A program made the position numbers and the translations under genes. A stretch of DNA of 17,885 nt from JANQRV01 sp964533785. GTDB lineage: Bacteria > Bacteroidota > Bacteroidia > Chitinophagales > Saprospiraceae. Positions within the stretch are counted from its first letter, which is position 1, and each line of letters opens with the position of its first letter. Under the pieces are notes generated by a model that saw nothing but the letters and a program-made list of their open reading frames with translations, made no database searches and was not told the DNA's origin. Shown in pieces: positions 1 through 7,788 of the stretch. Location: assembly GCA_964533785.1 (NCBI GenBank), contig CAZHNG010000116.1, forward strand, positions 1 to 17,885, in the 5' to 3' direction.

Positions 1-34
1 ATGCTCTCAAACGTTTGCCCAGGCCCAGACCCTA

Positions 35-62
35 CGGGCCCTACGTGGCGGGCCCTACGTGG
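35..62. repeat. 14-bp perfect tandem duplication
   Basis: The 14-mer CGGGCCCTACGTGG occurs twice back to back at 35-48 and 49-62. It is preceded by a partial copy (CCCTACG, 30-36) and contains the palindromic core GGGCCC. It lies outside any supported gene. Confidence 0.7.
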
Positions 63-126
63 ACGGCTATGACGGGTTAGGCGGGTTGCACGGGTTTTAT
101 TCGGTTTTATTGTATGATGTAGGTCC

Positions 127-175
127 GGCATCTTGCCGGATCCTGACATTCATCGTCAGGGTCCGGCAAGATGCC
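127..175. repeat. REP-like long hairpin
   Basis: Arms at 127-147 and 155-175 are complementary over 21 bp with a single mismatch (a G-T wobble in RNA), separated by a 7-nt loop (ATTCATC). Each arm contains a smaller nested palindrome of the type CCGGCA-TCT-TGCCGG. No T-run follows, so it does not look like an intrinsic terminator. The nested palindromes resemble the layout of REP/BIME elements known from other bacteria. A smaller palindrome (TCGGC-TTC-GCCGA) follows at 206-218. Confidence 0.65.
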
Positions 176-271
176 CGAGTAAAGGGGACATTGGTAGCAC
201 GGATATCGGCTTCGCCGAGTAGCGAATTACAAGAATCGTATGACACAATAATATTATTAAGCTGATTTCAA

Positions 272-334
272 TCTTGACTCCTGAATTCCGGTATCTGATA
301 TCTGGCATCTGGTTTCTGGTTTCTAACATCTAAA
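272..334. repeat. Degenerate 7-bp tandem array, nine units
   Basis: Read in steps of seven, 272-334 gives nine related units: TCTTGAC, TCCTGAA, TTCCGGT, ATCTGAT, ATCTGGC, ATCTGGT, TTCTGGT, TTCTAAC, ATCTAAA. The consensus is roughly WTCTGGT. The period is constant while bases drift. It ends 10 bp before the ATG of the DUF429 gene and so would lie in its leader or promoter region. Related arrays, some inverted, occur in at least four other intergenic spaces of this window. Confidence 0.65.
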
Positions 335-344
335 CAAACCATCC

Positions 345-938
345 ATGCAAAAAACAGAAAAAATATGGGGTATAGACTACGGTAGTAAAATGGCGGGGAC
401 GAGTGCAATCGCCTATTTAGAAAAAAACACCCTGAAAACCGTACAAAGTCTAAAGAAAAAAGATGCCGATCAATTCATTTTGAACCATTCCGAAATTTTA
501 AATCCCAGCCTGGTTTTTTTAGATGCACCGCTATCCTTACCGGGTATATACGCCGGCGTACCCGATTGTGATGACTATTTTTACCGCCGGGCAGACCGTG
601 AATTGAAAGCTATGTCTCCCATGTTCTTAGGAGGACTTACTGCCCGTGCCATGCGTTTAAAAGCAATGCTTGAGAAAAAAGGAACGGAAGTGATAGAGAT
701 ATATCCCGCACATCTGGCAAAAAAACTTAACTTACGGGAAATTGGTTATAAGAAGAACAAGGAATCTATACCGCAAGTAGCGGAACGATTACAAGCCCTT
801 CTACCCTACTCTATTGGTGAATTGCCGCAAAACTGGCATCAAATCGACGCAATTTTAGCCTTTTACAGCGGTTATCGTTACCTTGCAAATGAATACGAAT
901 CATTCGGCAATCCATTGGAAGGAATGATTTATGTTTGA
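345..938 (+). CDS. DUF429 family protein (predicted RNase H-fold nuclease)
   Basis: This 197-residue protein resembles the DUF429 family, which has been proposed to adopt an RNase H-like fold; its biochemical role is not established. Visible family features are the N-terminal strand with IDYGSK (Asp11), the FLDAPLSLP segment (Asp60), the IEIYP motif (Glu118) and HQIDAILAF (Asp168). These acidic residues are spaced like a metal-binding site of that fold. No signal peptide or membrane segment is visible, so it is probably cytoplasmic. The ATG at 345 is the first good start; there is no clear Shine-Dalgarno sequence, as is normal in Bacteroidota. Its last codons overlap the start of the dynamin-like GTPase gene by 8 bp, so the two are very likely cotranscribed and translationally coupled. 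Family call fairly sure, function unknown. Confidence 0.8.
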   Translation: MQKTEKIWGIDYGSKMAGTSAIAYLEKNTLKTVQSLKKKDADQFILNHSEILNPSLVFLDAPLSLPGIYAGVPDCDDYFYRRADRELKAMSPMFLGGLTARAMRLKAMLEKKGTEVIEIYPAHLAKKLNLREIGYKKNKESIPQVAERLQALLPYSIGELPQNWHQIDAILAFYSGYRYLANEYESFGNPLEGMIYV

Positions 939-2706
939 AATAAGAAAAACTACGACCAACCATATTACAGCGATGAAAAATCAGTTGCTCAACCAGAAAT
1001 TACAATCCAATCGTGCACAAATTGACGAAGTGATCAAGGACTTGCACGAATTGACCATCAAAATAAACCATGAAGAACTGTCTCATACGGTTAGTGATTT
1101 AAGGAATCGTATTCACGAACCCTTTATGTTCGTCATCGTGGGGGAAGTAAAATCAGGCAAAAGTAGCTTTATCAATGCCTTATTGGATACCAAAAAAGAA
1201 ATCACCAAGGTGGCGCCCCAACCCATGACGGACACCATTCAGCAGATTCTCTACGGCGAAGAAGAAAAGATCATCACCCTTAACCCACATTTAAAAAAGA
1301 TCCTGCAACCCATTGATATTCTCAAAGAGATTGCCATCGTCGATACTCCCGGTACCAATACCATTATTGAACATCACCAGGAAATTACCGAGAAATTCGT
1401 TCCGGCTTCGGATCTGATCGTTTTTGTTTTTGAAGCCAAAAACCCTTACCGGCAATCCGCTTGGGAGTTTTTCGACTACATTCATTCCGACTGGCGCAAG
1501 AAAATCATTTTTGTTTTGCAGCAGAAAGACCTGATGCCAGAGGAGGATCTCCTGGTCAACAAAAAAGGGCTGGAGGACTACGCCCGCAAGAAAGGGATCG
1601 ATGAGCCATTGGTTTTTGCCGTTTCTGCAAAGGATGAACTGGAAGGCAAACAAAATACAAGCGGATTTGCGGAACTCCGGGCGTATATCAGTAAAAACAT
1701 CACCGGCGGCCAGGCTCCCATTTTAAAAATGCAGAATAATATTGCTACTTCCCGCAATATCAATGACCGCATCCATAGTGGCCTGCAGGTTCGTCATCGC
1801 CAGTTAGAAGCTGATGTTGATTTCCGGCGGGATATTACCGAAACCCTGGATCACCAAGAAAAAAAATCGACTAAACAAGTGGACATTCTGGTCGAGAACC
1901 TTGTTGCAGGCTATGACCGGACCACCCGGAAATACACGGAGGAATTATCATCGGGTTTATCCTTTTTTGCTTTACTTAGACGTTCTTTTTCTTCTATTTT
2001 CAGCAAAAAAGCTTCCGCCAAAGAATGGTTGGAAAATTTGGCAAAAAACATGGAGCGGGACCTGCACCAGGAGCTTAGCGCTAAATTAAATGATGGCGTT
2101 AGCGACCTGGCCGACAGCATTCAGCAAATGGCCAAATTAATTGACCTTAAGATCCGCGACAGTAAAACCATCCTCCGCAACGATCACGGTATTTTCAGTG
2201 ATATCGCCGAAAGAAGAAGCAATATCATGCAGGAATTACAAACTGCCTTTGCCAAATTTTTGCAGGAAGCGGAGAATTTTAGCGATGAAGAATTGTTCCC
2301 CGACAAATCCGCGCTTTCCCCCAACCTGGCTACCGGTAGCGGACTGGCCGTCATTGGTATTATTCTCATGGCGGTAACTAACGGGATCGTCTTCGATATC
2401 ACCGGAGGAGTACTGACAACTATCGGGCTTTTGTTCGCCGGCTTTTCCACCAGCGGAAAACGCCGGAAGATCATCAAAGAATTCAAACACGAAATTGACA
2501 AAGGCCGCGAAAAATTGGAACAAGAAGTATCCGAAAACCTGAAAGGTTATATCAAAAATTTGAAAGACCGCATAGATTCCAATTTTCACGATTTTGACAA
2601 TCTACTCGTCAAAGAAGAAAAACAGATCGACAAATTAAACGCAGAACAGGAAAAGATCGAGAGTCAATTGGTCGAAATGGAGCAGGAATTAAGCGAATTA
2701 TTATAA
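931..2706 (+). CDS. Dynamin-like GTPase (bacterial dynamin family)
   Basis: This 591-residue protein has the G motifs of a dynamin-type GTPase: P-loop GEVKSGKSS (71-79), a conserved Thr in the switch region (near TDTIQQ, ~100), DTPG (138-141) and a G4-like QQKD (197-200). A long helical middle section follows. At 469-505 there is a pair of hydrophobic stretches rich in Gly, Ile and Leu that could insert into the membrane like the paddle of bacterial dynamin-like proteins. The last ~80 residues are strongly charged and coiled-coil-like. Known relatives bind and remodel membranes using GTP, some in membrane repair or phage defence; which role applies here cannot be read from the sequence. The ATG at 931 overlaps the DUF429 stop (ATGTTTGA); an ATG at 973 is an alternative start. 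Confidence 0.85.
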   Translation: MFEIRKTTTNHITAMKNQLLNQKLQSNRAQIDEVIKDLHELTIKINHEELSHTVSDLRNRIHEPFMFVIVGEVKSGKSSFINALLDTKKEITKVAPQPMTDTIQQILYGEEEKIITLNPHLKKILQPIDILKEIAIVDTPGTNTIIEHHQEITEKFVPASDLIVFVFEAKNPYRQSAWEFFDYIHSDWRKKIIFVLQQKDLMPEEDLLVNKKGLEDYARKKGIDEPLVFAVSAKDELEGKQNTSGFAELRAYISKNITGGQAPILKMQNNIATSRNINDRIHSGLQVRHRQLEADVDFRRDITETLDHQEKKSTKQVDILVENLVAGYDRTTRKYTEELSSGLSFFALLRRSFSSIFSKKASAKEWLENLAKNMERDLHQELSAKLNDGVSDLADSIQQMAKLIDLKIRDSKTILRNDHGIFSDIAERRSNIMQELQTAFAKFLQEAENFSDEELFPDKSALSPNLATGSGLAVIGIILMAVTNGIVFDITGGVLTTIGLLFAGFSTSGKRRKIIKEFKHEIDKGREKLEQEVSENLKGYIKNLKDRIDSNFHDFDNLLVKEEKQIDKLNAEQEKIESQLVEMEQELSELL

Positions 2707-2790
2707 TATATTGTAAATTAATGTCGATAATACGACTTTGTCATTTTCAAATAAGGGAAGTTTTTGAACCGGTCTCTTTGGTAAACCATT

Positions 2791-2904
2791 GGTTATTTGT
2801 TAATGGGTATGAGGTTATTTGGTTATCAAAACACCACTTGAATCTCATTGAATAGCGACAAGAAGGCTTCGTCGTCTATAATCTTATAACCAGATAACCC
2901 CTTA
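2791..2904. repeat. Intergenic inverted pair of 7-bp periodic arrays
   Basis: The 334-bp space between the dynamin-like gene and the TM2 gene has no gene. At 2791-2825 five 7-bp units can be read (GGTTATT, TGTTAAT, GGGTATG, AGGTTAT, TTGGTTA). At 2877-2904 similar units appear in reverse-complement orientation (TATAATC, TTATAAC, CAGATAA, CCCCTTA). The best-matching part is a 14-bp inverted repeat, 2813-2826 against 2886-2899, with 13 of 14 positions complementary. The ~50-bp core between the arrays is unique in the window. The plan resembles the element copies at 7789, 8083 and 14416, but the consensus differs and I see no flanking target duplication. Confidence 0.45.
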
Positions 2905-3040
2905 TTGTGGTAACAGAGACTTTTCGTCATCCATAGCCCAGTCAATAATAATGGGTGAAATATTATTTTCTGAGTATTTTCCTTAAAAGTGACAAAGTAG
3001 TATAAAGTAAAAGAAACAGATCAAAACACCTTGACTTTTC

Positions 3041-3826
3041 ATGAAAAGTAAATTAATTGCTGCACTTCTGGCTTTTCCATTCGGGATCTTTGGGTTGCAT
3101 AGATTCTACCTGGGGCAGCGATTATTGGGATTCATGTATTTCGGTTTCTCCCTGTTTGCCTTGGTGCTTACGATTGCAGAGGGGGCTCCGGTCATTGCCA
3201 TTGCCGGGCTGGTAGCTTTGATGGACGCCATTCTTTTGCTCGTGATGCCCAAAGCTGAATTTGATGACCGCTACAACAGGAAAAAAGGTAGAATGAGCTA
3301 TCAGGCCAAACAAACCGATTATGTACGCAGTACCGCCGACCATCGTTCTGATCAAAATTTTCAATACTTTAAAAGAAAAGGGATCAATGCTTATCGCAAC
3401 CACAACTTTGTCGATGCTGTAGATTATTTCAACGATGCCCTGGATCTCAAACCGGAAGACCCTGCTATGCATTTCAACCTTGCTTGCTGCCATTCTAAAT
3501 TACGCGAACCGATCGATGCATTTTTTCACCTGGAAAAAGCAGTCGAATACGGCTTTGATGACCTGGATAAGATCCATACCCACGAAGCGCTCGCTTTTCT
3601 TCGCACCCTGGAAGATTTCGATCTGTTCGTCTCGAACGGCTATCAATCCAAACCTCTCGACTTGCCCCAACTGGACCGAAAAGACGAATTGTTGGAACAA
3701 TTGGAACAAAACCAATCCCAACAACTACTCGATAAACTCAAAGAATTAGCGGACCTAAGGGATAAGGGCATTCTTACGGAAGAGGAATTTGCGGAACAAA
3801 AACGACGGTTGCTCCGGGATTCGTAA
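3041..3826 (+). CDS. TM2 domain protein with TPR repeats and C-terminal SHOCT motif
   Basis: This 261-residue membrane protein combines three modules. Residues ~2-70 form a TM2 domain: two hydrophobic helices, the first followed by the typical FGLHRFYLG turn, and Asp62 in the second. Residues ~107-178 look like two to three TPR-type helical pairs (GINAYRNHNFVDAVDYFNDA, then a DPAMHFNLAC segment), a protein-protein interaction surface. Residues ~229-261 match a SHOCT motif (LLDKLKELADLRDKGILTEEEF), a short helical hairpin often found at the end of membrane-associated proteins. No enzymatic motif is visible. It probably acts as a membrane scaffold, but its partners are unknown. The ATG at 3041 is well placed for the first helix. 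WbqC and the Clp-like gene follow closely on the same strand (58-bp gap), suggesting one operon. Confidence 0.8.
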   Translation: MKSKLIAALLAFPFGIFGLHRFYLGQRLLGFMYFGFSLFALVLTIAEGAPVIAIAGLVALMDAILLLVMPKAEFDDRYNRKKGRMSYQAKQTDYVRSTADHRSDQNFQYFKRKGINAYRNHNFVDAVDYFNDALDLKPEDPAMHFNLACCHSKLREPIDAFFHLEKAVEYGFDDLDKIHTHEALAFLRTLEDFDLFVSNGYQSKPLDLPQLDRKDELLEQLEQNQSQQLLDKLKELADLRDKGILTEEEFAEQKRRLLRDS

Positions 3827-3884
3827 TGCATGAAGCTAGAGACACCCAGTAAAACAATAAATTTTAGGAAAATTCACCAAATAG

Positions 3885-4547
3885 TTGCGACACGAACATT
3901 ATAACGCCATACTGGTAGAAATCCACTATTTACCCTGTATCCAATATTGCTCCAAGTTTTTTGGATTTGAACGCGTTATCCTCGAACAATACGAGCATTA
4001 CAACAAAGGCAGCTACCGCAACCGTTGTCATATTGCGGGGGTGAACGGCCAATTGCGGCTTACTATTCCACTCCGGAAAGGAAAAAACGAACAACTCCCC
4101 TTACGCGAAGTAAAGATCGCTTACGAGGAGCCGTGGCAACGCCAACACTGGGAAAGCATCCGTTCTGCCTACGGCAATGCTCCTTTTTTTGATTTTTATG
4201 CCGATGAACTTTCGGTCTTCTACCAAAAGAAATATTCCTTTTTATTTGATTTTAACCTTGAACTGTTGGAATGGGCGCTCGGGCAGTTACCTGGGGCAGC
4301 ACCGTTGGAATATTCCGGTCATTATCAGAAAGAGCCGGAGAAAGAAGTGCTCGATTTCAGAAATGCCATTTCACCCAAAGCCCACCGGCAAAAAACAGAC
4401 AAACACTTTCAGATCATCAATTATCCCCAGGTTTTCCAGGAAAAGAACGGTTTTTTGCCAAATTTATCTATTTTAGATATGCTGTTTTGCACCGGGCCGC
4501 AGGCGAGTCTGATTTTAGAGCAATCAATTGCAAAAAATGTCATATAA
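3885..4547 (+). CDS. WbqC-like family protein
   Basis: This 220-residue protein matches the WbqC-like family (originally named from O-antigen clusters). Recognisable parts are the N-terminal HYLPCIQYCSKF segment, EQYEHYNKGSYRNRCHIAG, the LTIPLRKGK strand and a conserved region around GNAPFFDFYADEL. The family's reaction is not firmly known; a role in surface polysaccharide or amino-sugar chemistry is usually suggested. The start is unusual: an in-frame TAG sits immediately upstream (3882-3884) and no ATG precedes the conserved HYLPC segment, so the TTG at 3885 is the most likely start. The 3' end overlaps the Clp-like gene by 11 bp, implying translational coupling. The product is probably cytoplasmic; no signal peptide or membrane helix is seen. 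Confidence 0.75.
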   Translation: MRHEHYNAILVEIHYLPCIQYCSKFFGFERVILEQYEHYNKGSYRNRCHIAGVNGQLRLTIPLRKGKNEQLPLREVKIAYEEPWQRQHWESIRSAYGNAPFFDFYADELSVFYQKKYSFLFDFNLELLEWALGQLPGAAPLEYSGHYQKEPEKEVLDFRNAISPKAHRQKTDKHFQIINYPQVFQEKNGFLPNLSILDMLFCTGPQASLILEQSIAKNVI

Positions 4548-7500
4548 ATTCACCATGCCCTTCTTGGGCTTTAAAATAAAACATCATTCCGGCCAAACCC
4601 TAAGCTTTCCATTGTCGGACAAAAGCACTTTCCGGTTGGATGCTTCGAAAAAAAAGTTTGTCAATGCCTACGCCAAAGCCTTGCAAAAAAAGGTGATGGA
4701 CAAAGGAGAGTTCCTGAATTTTATGGAAGAATTTCAGGATGGTAAATTTGAAAAAGATACCGTATCCGTTGATTTTCCGGCGGCGAAGGACAAAATCAAA
4801 CACCCGGATTTTACTTTGGAATTCGAGTATTTTCGGTCCGCTCAGACCCGGGGATTTTGGGCCATTATTCCCGCCTTAGGGCTAGAAGCCTTTGCGGTAA
4901 ACGAAGAGCAACTGGAAGAAAGGCTGAGGGAAACTGTTAAATTTGAATTTACCCAAAGAAAACGTTTGGTAGCCGTACAAAATATCGTTTCCGCCATCTG
5001 GTTTAATGAAAGCGAATTGATCGAAGAGTCCATCAGCTTAAAAGCACCCAGTCTGAAAGAAGTGGATGACTACATTGATGAAAAATCGGACAACCTCCTA
5101 CCACAAGTCGCCAAACCTTTGAAGATCAACAAACCGGAAGCATTTGGCCGTGAAAAAGAATTAAACCAACTGGCTACTGCACTAACGGGAAAATTCAACC
5201 GCAATGTATTAATCGTGGGGCCCTCCGGAGTTGGCAAAACCGCTTTGATATGGGAACTGACCCGCCGGCAAAGGAAGTATAAAATTAAAGGCACAATTTG
5301 GGAAACCACCGCTTCCACTTTGATCAAAGAACTGACCAGGGATACCGGATGGCAGGATAATATCGAATTTCTGATCCAGGAATTAACAAAAAGCAACGAC
5401 TTCCTGTATATCCGGAATTTGATGGAATTGTTCGAGGTCGGAAAGTATGAGGGCAATTCAGTAAGTATCGCGGACTATTTAAAAACGGCCATCAGTCGCG
5501 GCGAGATCAATATTATTTCGGAATGCACGGAAGAAGAACGCGCCCAGATCGACTTGCAATCCCCCAACTATTTGTCCAATTTCCAGGTCATCACCTTAGA
5601 AGCACCATCCGATCAGTTGGAAAACATCATTATGCAGAAAGTGGAGGAGTTGGCCAAAGCACAACAGGTCACCATCGACAAAGGGGCTATTGCTGAAGCA
5701 CTACGCCTGAACAAGCGGTTCTCTCCTTATGCGGGTATGCCCGGTAAACCCATCCGTTTCCTGGAAAGCATGCTGTTAAATAAAAATCAGGAAACTAAGG
5801 AGAACAGCTATATCGGGCAGGCCGAAGTGATCCGGCATTTTTGCGACGACACGGGAATTCCCGCATTTATTGCGGACCCAAATATTCCAATGGATGTTGA
5901 GCAGGTAAAAGCACAGTTTAAAGAGCAACTATACGGACAAGAGCAGGCGATCGAAAAATTGAGCGATGTACTGGCACAGGTTAAAACAGCGTTATCGCGG
6001 ACGGGAAAACCCATCGCTTCATTTCTTTTTGTCGGCCCTACCGGGGTAGGAAAAACAGAATTGGCCAAGTTATTGGCAGCCTTCATGTTCAACTCCAGGG
6101 AAAAGGTTGTTCGCTTTGACATGAGTGAGTTTTCTACTTCCTACGATATCATCCGCCTTTCCGGTTTAGGGAACCAAAAGGATGGACTGCTTACTTCGGC
6201 CGTACTTAGAGAACCATTTAGCGTACTGCTGTTCGATGAGATCGAGAAGGCTCACCCCAGTTTTTATGACTTGTTGCTGCAAATATTAGGCGAAGGCCGG
6301 TTGACGGATAGCAGAGGCCGTCTGGTCAATTTCTGCAGTTCTATCATTATCATGACCTCCAATATCGGAGCAGAGCAATTTCAGCTAGGCAAAATAGGAT
6401 GGATGGCCAATGAGAACCAGGATACCAATGAGCTGTTTATCGCTGCCGTTCAAAAACACTTTAAACCGGAATTGTTTAACCGTATCGACCAGGTCATCCC
6501 CTTTCTTCCCCTGGAAAAAGGAGTGATCAAAAAAGTGGTAGCGAAAGAGATCCAGCAAATACGCGAAAGAGAAGGCATCAAGCACCGGGACATCAAGTTG
6601 AACATCGATGAAAATATCTACGATCTGTTGGTCGCAAAAGGGTACAGCCCCAAATACGGAGCCCGGCAAATGCAACGTACAATCCGGGAAGAATTACTCA
6701 TCCCGCTAGCCCGGGAGCTCAATGAAAATGTATTCGACGAACAGTTGATCGTGGATGTAAAAGCCGAAGAGGAAAAGGTCGTTATCCAATCCCAGGTAAA
6801 TCCCATGGGTTTTGAGCTGCTGCTGGAGGAACTGGAACTACACGTCAATACGAATCATGTTGGAACCCTTCGGCGCCATAGCCATCAACTGAAAGAAGGT
6901 TATTTCTACAATCACCTCATGAGTGAACTGGACATCCTGGAACAATTACAACAAGAGAACAGCGAACAGTTTTGGGAAGATCCCAATAATAAATTCACTT
7001 ACCGCACCCTCACCGAAATACGGTCGAAACTAGATCAGTTAATGCAATCTATTGAGAAAATTGAAATTGACCTCGGACTGAGTTGTATGAAACTCAGGGG
7101 ATTTACCGGTGCAGATAAAGCCGTAATCGATCAATGGGAAGCGAACTACCTCGAATTAAAAAAAGACATCTATTCCGTAGGTAATAAAGGTAGTGATCAG
7201 GTATTTTTGACGATCTATGCTACCGACATAGAAATATTTTTTGACTTCTACCTCGAAATTCTCCGCCGTAAGCAATACGACGTAGAAGTGAAAGGGATCT
7301 GGTACAGCGAAAACCTGCAGGAATCGCTCGCCGAAACCAATAACCAAGAGCTCATTCAAGCCAACCGCAAAAGAACGAAAGGGTATTTCAAAACGGCTAT
7401 CGAGCCCCGGCACTATTCCAATATTGAACCGATCGCCGAATCAGCCATCCTCAATGGTGTCGAATTGAAAGTGAACGGCAAATGCGCCAAATTATTTTTC

Positions 7501-7776
7501 GAGGAAGAGGAGGGTTTTCAACGCTGGATCAAATCGGAAGAGGAAGAAGAATATGCACACGTCAGTCTCAGCGATGCCCCAATGGATTTTCCCACTCAAC
7601 TGCACCGTGGTGATTATTTTACCAAGCAAAACGCGAGAAGAACCATTGCCTTCCCGATCGTAAAAGATACCATTTACAAAATCAACCGGGAAAGCCGCAA
7701 ACAAGATCTTACAGACTTATTCGCGAAGCACATTGAAAATCGTTTTAAAGAAAAGCTGGAATCCGCTTTTTTGTAA
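4537..7776 (+). CDS. Clp-like double AAA+ ATPase with a C-terminal release-factor-like (PCRF) extension
   Basis: The protein is 1079 residues from the ATG at 4537. A TTG at 4528 could add three. Residues 1-~205 are a domain I do not recognise, in place of the usual Clp N-domain. AAA-1 has an intact Walker A (GPSGVGKT, 228-235), but where Walker B should be it reads FLYIRNLMELF (289-299), so the DE pair is Arg-Asn, and the usual RRF arginine-finger site reads YLSNF. AAA-2 looks active: Walker A 500-507, Walker B FDEIEKAH with Asp567-Glu568, sensor-1 Asn609, Arg finger 649, sensor-2 GAR with Arg710. The GYVG pore loop is replaced by GLGNQ. No coiled-coil M domain separates the AAA domains. Residues ~795-1079 resemble class-I release factors (FWEDP at 812, QVFLTIYATD near 888, GVELKVNG at 974) but have no GGQ. 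It overlaps WbqC by 11 bp. Function inferred only: possibly translation or ribosome-associated remodelling. Confidence 0.85.
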   Translation: MSYKFTMPFLGFKIKHHSGQTLSFPLSDKSTFRLDASKKKFVNAYAKALQKKVMDKGEFLNFMEEFQDGKFEKDTVSVDFPAAKDKIKHPDFTLEFEYFRSAQTRGFWAIIPALGLEAFAVNEEQLEERLRETVKFEFTQRKRLVAVQNIVSAIWFNESELIEESISLKAPSLKEVDDYIDEKSDNLLPQVAKPLKINKPEAFGREKELNQLATALTGKFNRNVLIVGPSGVGKTALIWELTRRQRKYKIKGTIWETTASTLIKELTRDTGWQDNIEFLIQELTKSNDFLYIRNLMELFEVGKYEGNSVSIADYLKTAISRGEINIISECTEEERAQIDLQSPNYLSNFQVITLEAPSDQLENIIMQKVEELAKAQQVTIDKGAIAEALRLNKRFSPYAGMPGKPIRFLESMLLNKNQETKENSYIGQAEVIRHFCDDTGIPAFIADPNIPMDVEQVKAQFKEQLYGQEQAIEKLSDVLAQVKTALSRTGKPIASFLFVGPTGVGKTELAKLLAAFMFNSREKVVRFDMSEFSTSYDIIRLSGLGNQKDGLLTSAVLREPFSVLLFDEIEKAHPSFYDLLLQILGEGRLTDSRGRLVNFCSSIIIMTSNIGAEQFQLGKIGWMANENQDTNELFIAAVQKHFKPELFNRIDQVIPFLPLEKGVIKKVVAKEIQQIREREGIKHRDIKLNIDENIYDLLVAKGYSPKYGARQMQRTIREELLIPLARELNENVFDEQLIVDVKAEEEKVVIQSQVNPMGFELLLEELELHVNTNHVGTLRRHSHQLKEGYFYNHLMSELDILEQLQQENSEQFWEDPNNKFTYRTLTEIRSKLDQLMQSIEKIEIDLGLSCMKLRGFTGADKAVIDQWEANYLELKKDIYSVGNKGSDQVFLTIYATDIEIFFDFYLEILRRKQYDVEVKGIWYSENLQESLAETNNQELIQANRKRTKGYFKTAIEPRHYSNIEPIAESAILNGVELKVNGKCAKLFFEEEEGFQRWIKSEEEEEYAHVSLSDAPMDFPTQLHRGDYFTKQNARRTIAFPIVKDTIYKINRESRKQDLTDLFAKHIENRFKEKLESAFL

Positions 7777-7788
7777 ACATTAAACTAT

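Larger units (their letters stand above)
1..344. other. Non-coding, repeat-rich left edge
   Basis: I see no convincing gene here. One frame on the + strand is open from position 2 to 265, but it runs straight through a strong hairpin (127-175) and a tandem duplication (35-62), has no recognisable protein motif and no believable start, so I treat it as a chance reading frame. A C-terminal tail of a gene beginning outside the window cannot be fully excluded. The first ~180 bases are richer in G and C than the rest of the window. The right part (272-334) is a degenerate 7-bp tandem array running up to the DUF429 gene. Confidence 0.5.

Noticed and set aside
2..265. Open frame along the left edge, possibly a gene tail
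   Set aside because: It runs through a tandem duplication and a strong hairpin, with no motif and no plausible start; more likely a chance frame in GC-rich repeats.
272..334. CRISPR array from the regular repeats
   Set aside because: The units are contiguous 7-mers that drift in sequence, with no spacers; no cas gene is present.
2723..2736. GTCGATAATACGAC as a terminator of the dynamin-like gene
   Set aside because: Only a 4-bp stem and a broken T-run; too weak to call.
4537..7776. Ordinary ClpB disaggregase
   Set aside because: It lacks the Clp N-domain and coiled-coil M domain, has a degenerate AAA-1, no GYVG pore loop, and a long unrelated C-terminal extension.
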